Source of the DNA: CAYFUR01 sp964346275
Lineage (GTDB): Bacteria; Sumerlaeota; Sumerlaeia; SLMS01
Length of the DNA: 13,217 bases
Assembly (NCBI GenBank): GCA_964346275.1
Contig: CAYFUR010000106.1
Span: 1 to 13,217 of the forward strand
Reading direction: 5' to 3'
The notes under the pieces are model-generated. The model saw only the letters and a program-made list of their open reading frames with translations, ran no database searches and was not told where the DNA came from. Each line of letters opens with the position of its first letter. Within the stretch, counting starts at the first letter, position 1. A program made the position numbers and the translations under genes. Of this stretch, positions 6,801-13,217 are shown piece by piece.

Positions 6801-8303
6801 TTAGGGGCTGCGCCGAGCCATCTTGCGGCGGAGGCGGATTTCCCGCTTTTCCAGTTCATTCAGCGCCAGGGCCAGCCGCGCGGTTGCTCCGTTCGTGCGC
6901 CCGGTGATCGATTCCAGCTCCGCGGCGACTTCCAGCCCGCGGCGGCATTCTTCCACGCATTCCAGAGCCCGCGCGTAATCGCGGGCGACGTGTTCGTAAT
7001 ACTTTGCCAGTTCCGTATAGGCGGAAAGGCTTTCCGCTGATCTTCCGCCAGAGAGCGATTGCCACAGATCCACCGCTTCGTCCCAGCGGCGCAGACGCTT
7101 GAGCGCGAGCGCCAGGCGCGCCATGTGGGAGGCCTCCGCGGCATCGCGCGGCGAGCATTCCAGGGCGCGCGTCCAGGCGCGGGCGGCGTCTTCATGAAGG
7201 CGGCGCGTTTCAAACCAACGGCCCACGGCGGCGAATTCCTCGGCGCGCGAGAGCAATCCGCAACCCATGGGATCACAGGCGATGCGCGCGGTCCGCCGCA
7301 GCAGCGTGCTGAGCGTGAGAATATCCCAGGCGTTGTGCTCGACCACGGCGGCCATGCGGCCGGCCTTTCCCGTGCGCGCCATGTGAAAGAAAATGCTTGG
7401 GATTTGCGCGCCGTCGAGGTCGGGCCCGCGGTCGATGCCGAGGATCGAAAGCTCGACATTCTTAAGGGAAACGGATGGGAGGGTTTCGCGCCAGATGCGG
7501 CGGCAGAATGGGAGCAGATCGATCTGGCGGCGGGGAAAAACGCGGGGAGGAATGCGCTGGAGCAGGGCCCGCGTGCGCAGCAGAGGCATGTCGAACGTGC
7601 GGCCGTTGTAGGTGCAAACGGCGTCGAACGTTTCCAGCCGCGCGGCCAGGCGCTCCATCATATCGCATTCGTGGCAGAAATCCTCGATCAGGTATTGCTC
7701 GAGGCGGAACTGCCACCCCCCCGCCGCGAGGCGTTCCCACCAACCGACGCCGACCAGGAACGCCAGCGTTCCCGTGCCCCCCGCCAGGCCGGTGGTTTCC
7801 GTATCGAGAAAGCAAATCTTCTCCGCCTCGATCTCGCCGTCCTCTTCGCCAAAGTCCTTCGAGAGATGATGAAACCCGCCTCCGGGAATGGGAGTGGCCG
7901 CCGGGTCGTCGTCAAAAAGCCGGTAGGCTCGGGCCGTGGGATGCCCGGCGTGGAAGGCGAGTTTGCGCAACACCGTGCGGCCGCGCGGGCCTTCCACGAT
8001 CTCGGCATCCGCCATTGCGCCGAGGAGGGGGCTTTTGGGCTCGGCGCGTTTTTGCTCTTCCTTTTTGCGGAAATAATCCGAGGCATTATCGATCACGCCG
8101 TCGTATTTGCCGGCGCGGAGGTCTTCCATGAGGCGCTCGCTGGAGCGCTTTCGGGATGCGGCGTGATTGAGGCGGGCTCTGATTTTCGACGGGTTCACGG
8201 GGCGGCTACCGATCAGCGGGACAGCGGGCTCAACACACGAAGGAAAATCGAAGCAGGCGGGTAAAATCAAGGCCAATGAGCAGACGGACGGCAACGCGGT
8301 CAT
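6801..8303 (-). CDS. YprB-type RNase H-like (DEDD) exonuclease with TPR-like C-terminus
   Basis: A 500-aa two-part protein. The nuclease part has the three DEDD motifs: CFLDTETTGLAGGTG (164-177; D167, E169), CTYNGRTFDMP (230-240; D238) and EHNAWDIL (322-329; H323, D327). It also has the YprB family blocks IDLLPFCRRIWRETLPSVSL (261-280) and GAQIPSIFFHMARTG (298-312), so all metal ligands are in place. Residues from about 355 to 480 are helical repeats (SRAEEFAAVGRWFETRRLHEDAARAWTRAL and similar), TPR-like and probably a protein-binding platform. The native substrate of YprB-type proteins is not settled. The start is uncertain: the ATG at 8303 lacks a Shine-Dalgarno, and residues 1-35 resemble nothing in the family. 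A GTG at 8198 (residue 36, before NPSKIRARL) would give a more usual N-terminus but also lacks a clear site. Confidence 0.85.
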   Translation of the reverse strand: MTALPSVCSLALILPACFDFPSCVEPAVPLIGSRPVNPSKIRARLNHAASRKRSSERLMEDLRAGKYDGVIDNASDYFRKKEEQKRAEPKSPLLGAMADAEIVEGPRGRTVLRKLAFHAGHPTARAYRLFDDDPAATPIPGGGFHHLSKDFGEEDGEIEAEKICFLDTETTGLAGGTGTLAFLVGVGWWERLAAGGWQFRLEQYLIEDFCHECDMMERLAARLETFDAVCTYNGRTFDMPLLRTRALLQRIPPRVFPRRQIDLLPFCRRIWRETLPSVSLKNVELSILGIDRGPDLDGAQIPSIFFHMARTGKAGRMAAVVEHNAWDILTLSTLLRRTARIACDPMGCGLLSRAEEFAAVGRWFETRRLHEDAARAWTRALECSPRDAAEASHMARLALALKRLRRWDEAVDLWQSLSGGRSAESLSAYTELAKYYEHVARDYARALECVEECRRGLEVAAELESITGRTNGATARLALALNELEKREIRLRRKMARRSP

Positions 8304-8353
8304 CTTAAACTTACGACAATCCGTTCTTCCTTGCCGGCACCCTCACATACTTC

Positions 8354-8389
8354 TTCGAGGACGAGGATGAGGAAGATGACGAGGAAGAG
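8354..8389 (+). repeat. Degenerate 6-bp-period tract (NNNGAK), 6 units
   Basis: Six consecutive hexamers: TTCGAG GACGAG GATGAG, GAAGAT GACGAG GAAGAG. Positions 4-5 are GA in every unit and position 6 is G or T, the same plan as the tract at 6741-6800. It lies in the 130-bp gap between the amidohydrolase stop and the YprB-type start. One plus-strand frame through it stays open from 8309 to 8434 and reads as an acidic run, but it has no start codon, so I do not call a gene. Confidence 0.65.
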
Positions 8390-8433
8390 AGATTCATCTC
8401 AACTTCCCTCCGGAATGGTTTCTTGAACAGCTC

Positions 8434-9345
8434 TTAAAGCCCAAAGTCGCCTGCACGGGATGCAGCGGCCAGGGCGGCGATGCGATCGCGGGGAACCCCG
8501 GGGACCAGCTCGCAGGCAATGTCCACTTCCCGCGTCATGTCCAGCGAATCGTTGGAAGCGAGGGAATCCGTGCCGAGATAGACGGGGATCCCCGCATCGA
8601 GAAGCCGCGCGAGGGGGAATTCGCCACGATCGAAATAGACGTGGGATCCGGGACAGACCACAACAGAGCAACCGCGTCCGCGAATCAGGCGGAGATCGCG
8701 CTCGTCTATATCGTTGCAATGAACGAGGAGCGTCTGCGGCCCGAGGCAGCCGCAGGCATCCAGCCAGGGAAGGGGCCGCATACGGGGAGGCCGCCATTCC
8801 TCCGTCAGGAACGGATCGATGAGTTCGCGAATCGGCCCCCGGCCGGTCAGCATGAGCTGCGTTTCTTCCGCTGTTTCCGCCGCGTGTATACAGAGCCACT
8901 GGTTGCGCACCTGGGCCGCCGTGGCCGCCGCCCGCAGGAGAGCCGCCGAGGTCGTGTAGGGCGCGTGGGGCGCGAGGCCATGGCGCTTTCCATCGGGCAA
9001 GGGGCCGTGCTGGTTCTGGCGGGCAAGAGCCCGATTCACGTCCTCGGGGCCTTCCTGCTCGTCAAAGTTCAAAATCTCGCGGAACATTAGAACACGCAGA
9101 CCGGAGGCCTGGCGGAGAAGCAAATCCGCGTCGTCCTCGCGCGCCAGCATATCGCACATGGCGGCGGTTCCCGTTTCCCGGGCGAGGCGGATGGCTTCGC
9201 GCACAGCCTGCTCGCGTTCCTCGCGAGGCGTCTCCTTGCGCAGCGTGACCAGCCATTCGAGCCATTCGGCAAAGGGCAACCCGGGGGGGATGCGCCCGCG
9301 AAGGTAGGACAGCTCGAGATGGCAATGGGCGTTGAAGTATTTCAC
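8434..9345 (-). CDS. Amidohydrolase-family metallohydrolase, barrel only
   Basis: A 303-aa member of the amidohydrolase superfamily, most like the ATZ/TRZ and aminodeoxyfutalosine-deaminase group (NAHxHLELS opening). All metal-site motifs are present: NAHCHLELS (H7, H9), HAAETAEE (H154, E157), LVHCNDIDERD (H209) and LGTDSLASN (D260), with APHAPYTTS (125-133) for substrate contact. Deamination or hydrolysis of a purine-like or triazine-like substrate is likely, but the substrate is unknown. Family members are usually about 380-450 aa, with a beta-sandwich built from both termini. Here the chain starts five residues before the first metal ligand and stops at ASRAGDFGL, just where that second domain would resume. 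Its ATG overlaps the stop of the upstream GT87 gene (ATGA, 9342-9345), which fixes the short N-terminus and suggests translational coupling. MqnX-like menaquinone-pathway activity is possible but unproven. Confidence 0.82.
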   Translation of the reverse strand: MKYFNAHCHLELSYLRGRIPPGLPFAEWLEWLVTLRKETPREEREQAVREAIRLARETGTAAMCDMLAREDDADLLLRQASGLRVLMFREILNFDEQEGPEDVNRALARQNQHGPLPDGKRHGLAPHAPYTTSAALLRAAATAAQVRNQWLCIHAAETAEETQLMLTGRGPIRELIDPFLTEEWRPPRMRPLPWLDACGCLGPQTLLVHCNDIDERDLRLIRGRGCSVVVCPGSHVYFDRGEFPLARLLDAGIPVYLGTDSLASNDSLDMTREVDIACELVPGVPRDRIAALAAASRAGDFGL

Positions 9346-10682
9346 TGCTCGGAATCCATTTTGAAGTTCGTATAGACAGAAAGGCCAAAGAGCACGACCG
9401 CCGGCAGGAGCTTGGCATTCATAACGAGCAGCCCGATGCCGGACCGGAAGGCTTCGGCATCCATCTGGATCGGGAGGAAAATGAGAACCGCGCTACCAAT
9501 CAACAGTCCGTAAAGAAAAACAGGGCGGCCCAGCCGCGCCATCAGCGGAACGAGAACAATCAGAGGCAGCAGAAGCTGGACGGTGTAGTGATCCCACATG
9601 ATGCTGGGCAGAAGCAGCGAAAGGGACACGGCGGCGGAGAAGGGTGCGGCCTCGCCGGCGCCCGCCAGGCGGGGTTTTTTCCAGAGCGTATAGATAAATC
9701 CGCCGAGCAATCCGAACGAAACAAGCCATGTCAGGCCGTTCGCCACCGCCGGGCCCATGCCCAGCCAGGGCGATACGCCGCTGTTGGGAGACTCCACAAA
9801 AACCCGATGAAACAGGGCGTTGAAGGATTGGTTGTAGGGATCGCGCCAGAAGGTGTGGCCGAACTCGGCCCAGGTGGATTTGCCATAGCCCATCTGGGCC
9901 AGCACGGGGAGAAACTCGCGGTGAACCTGGAACCCGAAGACCAGAACCGCCAGCAGCCCCAGCCCGGCGGCCCAGCCAATCATCCAGCCCACGCGCCGCC
10001 AATCCCGCCGCAGCAGGAAATAGACAAGAAAGATCCCCGGCGAGAGTTTGAACAGCATCAAAAACGCCGCAATGAAGCCGATCACCGCCGGATGCCAGCA
10101 GCGCACGATCCCCAGCCAGAGAAGCGCCATGCCGAAGAAAAGAGCCGCGTTCAACTGGCCCGCGTTGTTTTGTCTATACAGGGCAAAGTCAAACGCCACC
10201 AGGGCGAGCAATCCCGCCGCGCTCCAGAAACTCCTCGGCCAGCCGCTCGCCCACCCCGCCAGCGCCAGGCCGCCCAGCACAAACAGGTGATTGAGAATCT
10301 GCCACGCCACGACGGCCTGGTGGAAATGCTCGAACCACGTCAGCGGCTGGAGCACCAGGCCGGTGAACGGCAGATAGACATAGGGCAGGATCGTACGAAA
10401 GCGGGGATCCTCGGTCCCGGCAAGGGAGCCCGCCATGCCGAGCATGTTTTGGCTCTCATAGGGCGACAGCCCTTCGCCAAGGAGTTCGCTGCCGAGGTAG
10501 AGGTGCTTGAAGTCATTCTGGTGCGAAGCAATGCCGGGAACGCCCGTGCCGCGATCGTCGAGAAGGGGAAAAACCTGGAAGGCCAGATAACAGACAAATA
10601 GAATGAGACAAAGAAGCGCCGCGGCGCTCTCCCCAGCGGGCGAGCGCATCCAGGCAAGCAGTTTTGTCCATCGGTCGCGCAT
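9342..10682 (-). CDS. GT87 / DUF2029 polytopic membrane glycosyltransferase
   Basis: A 446-aa membrane protein of the GT-C type resembling GT87 (PimE-like) enzymes, which transfer mannose or another sugar from a polyprenyl-phosphate donor on the outer face of the cytoplasmic membrane. About nine or ten hydrophobic segments are visible, the first at residues 19-40. The first outer loop has HQNDFKHLYLGSELLGEG (54-71), whose D57 fits the conserved GT-C catalytic Asp. YLPFTGL, a GQLNAALFFG block and DPYNQSFNALFHR are also family-like. The acceptor and sugar are not predictable. The start at 10682 is preceded by GGAG eight bases upstream, but that GGAG lies in the 3' arm of the dxs terminator hairpin, which would limit initiation on read-through RNA. 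The 3' end overlaps the amidohydrolase start by 4 bp. Confidence 0.82.
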   Translation of the reverse strand: MRDRWTKLLAWMRSPAGESAAALLCLILFVCYLAFQVFPLLDDRGTGVPGIASHQNDFKHLYLGSELLGEGLSPYESQNMLGMAGSLAGTEDPRFRTILPYVYLPFTGLVLQPLTWFEHFHQAVVAWQILNHLFVLGGLALAGWASGWPRSFWSAAGLLALVAFDFALYRQNNAGQLNAALFFGMALLWLGIVRCWHPAVIGFIAAFLMLFKLSPGIFLVYFLLRRDWRRVGWMIGWAAGLGLLAVLVFGFQVHREFLPVLAQMGYGKSTWAEFGHTFWRDPYNQSFNALFHRVFVESPNSGVSPWLGMGPAVANGLTWLVSFGLLGGFIYTLWKKPRLAGAGEAAPFSAAVSLSLLLPSIMWDHYTVQLLLPLIVLVPLMARLGRPVFLYGLLIGSAVLIFLPIQMDAEAFRSGIGLLVMNAKLLPAVVLFGLSVYTNFKMDSEQ

Positions 10683-10685
10683 AAG

Positions 10686-10717
10686 AAAAACTCCGGCCTG
10701 GATAGTTCAGGCCGGAG
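10686..10717 (-). terminator. Intrinsic terminator of dxs that contains the next gene's ribosome binding site
   Basis: A perfect 10-bp inverted repeat, CTCCGGCCTG (10691-10700) and CAGGCCGGAG (10708-10717), encloses a 7-nt loop. On the minus strand it is followed by TTTTT (10690-10686), the form of an intrinsic terminator about 30 bp after the dxs stop. The 3' arm on the minus strand ends in GGAG (10694-10691), eight bases before the GT87 ATG at 10682, so folding would both terminate transcription and hide the Shine-Dalgarno. Confidence 0.85.
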
Positions 10718-10746
10718 GGGAAAACCGGAGCAAGGAGAAGCGCGGC

Positions 10747-12705
10747 TCAGCCGCGAATGCGGGCGCAAATGCGCTCGGCGATTTGATCGGGCAGGAGGCC
10801 GATTTCGCGATAGAGTTCCTTGGGCTGGCCATGATCGACAAAGCGATCGGGCAGGCCGAGGCACGCAGCCAGGCGCGGGGCCCTTTCCTCAGACAGCAGC
10901 TCGTTGACGGCGCTGCCAAAGCCGCCGCGGATCGAATTGTCCTCGCAGGTGAAGAGGTGTTCGTGCTGGCGGGCGAGGTCGAGGATCAGGTCGCGGTCGA
11001 GCGGCTTGACAAAACGCGCGTCGGCGACGGTGACCGGGTGGCCGAGTTCGCTTTCGATGAGCGGCGCGGCCTCCAGCAGGTGCTGGGTCATGATGCCGAT
11101 ACCGAGGAGCGCGACGCCCTGGCCGCGTTGCAGCACTTCTCCCCGGCCGATTTCCAGGGGCGGGTATTCCTCGGTCTCCAGATCGACCCGGCCGGTGCTC
11201 GTGCCGCGCGGATAGCGCATGGCGCTGGGGCCGCTGTCATGCTCCATCTGGGTGCGCAGCATCCGGCGCAGCTCCTGTTCGTCGCGCGGGGCCATGATGG
11301 TCATGTTGGGGATCAGGCGGAGATAGCTGAGATCGAAAGCGCCGTGGTGGGTCGGGCCGTCGGCGCCCACAAGGCCGGCGCGATCGAGCACGAAACGCAC
11401 GGGCAGATCCTGGATCGCCACGTCGTGGATGAGCTGGTCGAAGGCGCGCTGGAGAAAGGTCGAGTAAATGGCGCAGACGGGGCGGAGGCCGTCGGCGGCC
11501 ATGCCCGCCGCCATGGTCACGGCGCATTCCTCGGCGATGCCCACGTCGTAGAAGCGATCGGGAAACACTTTGCCAAAGAGATCTGTCCCCGTGCCCCCGG
11601 GCATGGCCGCGGTGATGGCCACGATGCGGTCGTCTTTTCTGGCCAGATCGATCAGGGTCTTCGCGAAAATCTTGGTGTAGGCGGGCGCGGCGTTGGACTT
11701 GGCCATTTCGCCCGTTTCGATCTTCATGTTGGCCTTGGCCGCGTGATAGGTGATCGGGTCTTCCTCGGCATAGCTGAGGCCCTTGCCCTTGCGCGTGACG
11801 ACGTGGAGGAGGATGGGCCCGTCAAGGTTGACGGCTTTGCGCAGGAGCGGCACCAGCTCTTCCAGGTCGTGCCCGTCCACCGGCCCGATGTAGCGGAGAC
11901 CCAGCTCCTCGAAGAACAGTCCGGGCACCATCATGCCCTTCACCGCTTCCTCCAGGCTGTGGGCGGCGTGGATCGCGCCCTCGCCCAGGACCGAGCGCAC
12001 CACGCGCTTTACGTCTTTCTTCATGCGGTTGTAAGCCGGGTTGGTAATCAGGTTGGACAGGCTGGTGTGGACGGACCAGACGTTTTCGCTGATGGACATT
12101 TCGTTGTCGTTGAGCACGACGACCATGTTGCTCCGCCGCATGCCCGCGGTGTTGAGCGCCTCGTAGGCCATGCCGCCGGTCATGGCGCCGTCGCCAATGA
12201 CGGCCACGACCTTATTGTCCTTTTTCTGGCGATCGCGGGCCTCGGCCATGCCCAGGGCCGCGGCGATGCTGGTGGAGGCGTGGCCGGCGCCAAAGGCGTC
12301 GTATTCGCTCTCGGCGCGTTTCAGAAAGCCCGACAGCCCGCCATACTGGCGCACGGTTTCAAAACGGTCGTTGCGGCCGGTGAGGATCTTCCAGGCGTAG
12401 GCCTGGTGGCCGACGTCCCACACGACGCGATCGGCGGGCGGCTGGAGCACATGAAGCGCGGCCACGGCGATCTCCACGGCGCCGAGCGGCGCGCCGAAAT
12501 GCCCGCCCTTCTCCGCGATGACGGAGATGATCCGCTGGCGCACTTCCCCCGCCAGGGTCTTCAGATCCTCCATTTCCAGCGAGCGGATCTGGGCCGGATC
12601 CTCGATGGAATCGAGCAGGCGAGTTTCCGGATGCTCGGCCTCCCGGGCGGCCTGGGTGTGCGATTGGTTGATCGGGACGGAAAAACGTTCGGCGTGTGTG
12701 GACAT
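10747..12705 (-). CDS. dxs: 1-deoxy-D-xylulose-5-phosphate synthase
   Basis: This thiamine-diphosphate enzyme condenses pyruvate with glyceraldehyde 3-phosphate to DXP, the first step of the MEP isoprenoid pathway, also feeding thiamine and pyridoxal synthesis. Diagnostic blocks run in order: RLLDSIEDP (29-37), KGGHFGAPLG (66-75), WDVGHQAY (96-103) and the ThDP motif GDGAMTGG (171-178) ending in LNDNEMSIS (198-206). Then come PVDGHDL (275-281), DPITYHA (316-322), GIAEECAVT (389-397; catalytic Glu E392), STFLQRAFDQ (415-424), DRAGLVGADGPTHHGAFDLS (441-460) and a complete transketolase C domain. At 652 aa it is slightly long because of a roughly 28-residue N-terminal leader before RLLDSI. Variants include GIAEEC for the common GIAEQH and AYAWKILTG for AYPHKILTG; the catalytic Glu is kept. 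xseB lies 103 bp upstream. Confidence 0.96.
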   Translation of the reverse strand: MSTHAERFSVPINQSHTQAAREAEHPETRLLDSIEDPAQIRSLEMEDLKTLAGEVRQRIISVIAEKGGHFGAPLGAVEIAVAALHVLQPPADRVVWDVGHQAYAWKILTGRNDRFETVRQYGGLSGFLKRAESEYDAFGAGHASTSIAAALGMAEARDRQKKDNKVVAVIGDGAMTGGMAYEALNTAGMRRSNMVVVLNDNEMSISENVWSVHTSLSNLITNPAYNRMKKDVKRVVRSVLGEGAIHAAHSLEEAVKGMMVPGLFFEELGLRYIGPVDGHDLEELVPLLRKAVNLDGPILLHVVTRKGKGLSYAEEDPITYHAAKANMKIETGEMAKSNAAPAYTKIFAKTLIDLARKDDRIVAITAAMPGGTGTDLFGKVFPDRFYDVGIAEECAVTMAAGMAADGLRPVCAIYSTFLQRAFDQLIHDVAIQDLPVRFVLDRAGLVGADGPTHHGAFDLSYLRLIPNMTIMAPRDEQELRRMLRTQMEHDSGPSAMRYPRGTSTGRVDLETEEYPPLEIGRGEVLQRGQGVALLGIGIMTQHLLEAAPLIESELGHPVTVADARFVKPLDRDLILDLARQHEHLFTCEDNSIRGGFGSAVNELLSEERAPRLAACLGLPDRFVDHGQPKELYREIGLLPDQIAERICARIRG

Positions 12706-12748
12706 TCGATTCGTGCTTTGGTTCCTGGGTCGGGGTGTTCATGAAGCC

Positions 12749-12780
12749 GCCCGCAAGGCCTCTCTTGAAGCCATGCGGGC
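12749..12780 (-). other. Inverted repeat in the xseB-dxs gap
   Basis: GCCCGCA (12749-12755) and TGCGGGC (12774-12780) are complementary, and the inner triplets GGC and GCC extend the stem past one mismatch, leaving a loop of about 10 nt. No T-run follows on the minus strand, so it is not a standard terminator. It sits 44 bp before the dxs start and could be a leader hairpin; the role is unknown. Confidence 0.4.
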
Positions 12781-12808
12781 AATCATCGGGCCGAAAAATT
12801 CAGCAAAA

Positions 12809-13069
12809 TCAAGTTTCTTCGCTGCCAAAATCCTCCACCACGAGGCCGTCTTCGCCCTCGCCGGTGATGATTTCGATGCGTTTTTCAAAGGCTTCCAGCT
12901 TTGTGAGCGCCGCCGCGCCGAGCTTTCGGCCTTCCTCGTAGAGGGCGATGCTCTTCTCCAGGTCCGCCTCGCCCGATTCCAACTCCTCCACGATGGCGTC
13001 GAGGCGCTCGACAGCCTGCTCGAGGGTGAGTTCCTTTTCGGCGTTTTTCGGGTCGGTTTTGTTTGCCAA
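12809..13069 (-). CDS. xseB: Exodeoxyribonuclease VII small subunit
   Basis: XseB is the small helical subunit that assembles in several copies with XseA to form exonuclease VII, which cuts single-stranded DNA from both ends into oligonucleotides. The family signature is clear: LTLEQAVERLDAIVEELESG (residues 15-34), then EADLEKSIALYEEG (35-48), then the second helix (GAAALTKLEAFEKRIEII). I place the start at TTG 13069, giving 86 aa, close to the usual 70-90. A GGAGG (13081-13077) lies seven bases upstream, and the resulting LANKTDPKNAEKE opening is typical. A longer open frame to 13162 would add 31 residues of Pro/Ser-rich sequence unlike the family. The C-terminal tail is acidic (GEGEDGLVVEDFGSEE). 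Its place before dxs matches the common xseB-(ispA)-dxs order, but no ispA lies between them and no xseA is visible in this window. Confidence 0.92.
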   Translation of the reverse strand: MANKTDPKNAEKELTLEQAVERLDAIVEELESGEADLEKSIALYEEGRKLGAAALTKLEAFEKRIEIITGEGEDGLVVEDFGSEET

Positions 13070-13076
13070 GGCGTGT

Positions 13077-13081
13077 CCTCC
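13077..13081 (-). promoter_or_regulatory. Ribosome binding site deciding the xseB TTG start
   Basis: GGAGG on the minus strand lies exactly seven bases before TTG at 13069. This is the best-formed Shine-Dalgarno on the minus strand here and supports TTG initiation over any upstream start. Confidence 0.75.
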
Positions 13082-13157
13082 GGAGCGGGGAAGCGAAGTG
13101 CGAGGATAACACCGAGGAGAAGGGATCAGGGGGCTTTGAGGCAAGGAGAAGATTGGC

Positions 13158-13200
13158 GGCAAAAAAGATGAGTATGGCCGCGGGATGTTCCTTTTTTGCC
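13158..13200. other. 10-bp perfect inverted repeat with 23-nt spacer
   Basis: GGCAAAAAAG (13158-13167) and CTTTTTTGCC (13191-13200) are exact reverse complements separated by 23 nt that include the palindrome CCGCGG. It lies about 90 bp upstream of xseB, in the gene-free stretch from 13070 to the right edge. It could be an operator-like site or the terminator of a gene beyond the edge; nothing in the window decides. Confidence 0.4.
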
Positions 13201-13217
13201 CACCCCGGCAGGTTTCC

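Noticed and set aside
7059..8264. Plus-strand open frame of 401 codons
   Set aside because: It is antisense to the YprB-type gene, which has complete catalytic motifs; no domain is visible in the plus-strand translation.
8309..8434. Start-less plus-strand open frame reading as an acidic run followed by RFISTSLRNGFLNSS
   Set aside because: It has no start codon in frame (a stop lies at 8306-8308), and the acidic run is simply the hexamer tract translated. A decayed gene remnant cannot be excluded but is not supported.
9588..10601. Plus-strand open frame of 337 codons
   Set aside because: It is antisense to the GT87 membrane protein; its high Gln, Arg and His content is the usual mirror of a hydrophobic gene.
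10603..12744. Plus-strand open frame of 713 codons
   Set aside because: It is antisense to dxs, whose identity is certain. The translation is biased toward Gly, Ala, Val, His and Asp and has no recognisable domain; high GC keeps antisense frames open.

Overview
The window is about 13.2 kb of GC-rich bacterial chromosome carrying mostly housekeeping and small accessory genes. Two adjacent secreted proteins of the TIGR04073 (exosortase-system-associated) type, RecJ, Dxs, PgsA, HU and a TPR-carrying YprB-type nuclease suggest a Gram-negative-like, uncultured lineage, perhaps in or near the PVC or FCB superphyla or candidate phyla such as Sumerlaeota or Hydrogenedentota. This placement is inference; no rRNA gene is present to fix it. 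I see no tRNA, rRNA, CRISPR array, transposase, integrase or phage gene.

Layout. Plus strand, 1-1893: the 3' end of an unidentified gene, then pgsA (phosphatidylglycerophosphate synthase), then two tandem TIGR04073-like secreted proteins, closed by a strong hairpin terminator at 1923-1967. Minus strand, 2002-2283: an HU-family nucleoid protein that shares this terminator from the other side. Plus strand, 2401-2664: a small acidic-tailed protein. Minus strand, 2679-3850: a two-gene unit, an unrecognised 240-aa protein whose stop overlaps the start of a GNAT acetyltransferase (ATGA). Plus strand, 4049-6703: recJ followed after 15 bp by a Stf0-like sulfotransferase homologue of visibly lower GC. 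Minus strand, 13069 down to 6801: xseB, dxs, a GT87/DUF2029 membrane glycosyltransferase, an amidohydrolase reduced to its barrel, and a YprB-type DEDD exonuclease with a TPR-like C-terminus.

Functional reading. RecJ, XseB and the YprB-type protein are all nucleases. Dxs makes the isoprenoid precursor from which polyprenyl-phosphates are built, and GT87 enzymes use polyprenyl-phosphate-linked sugars, so the dxs-GT87 neighbourhood makes sense although it proves nothing. PgsA supplies anionic phospholipid.

The most interesting structure is non-coding. The hairpin after dxs is at once an intrinsic terminator and the place where the GT87 Shine-Dalgarno sequence sits. Two intergenic tracts on either side of the YprB-type gene share a degenerate 6-bp period (NNNGAK). 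An 8-mer, GTATAGAC, recurs four times inside three genes in three codon registers. I did not find a clear new multi-gene system.
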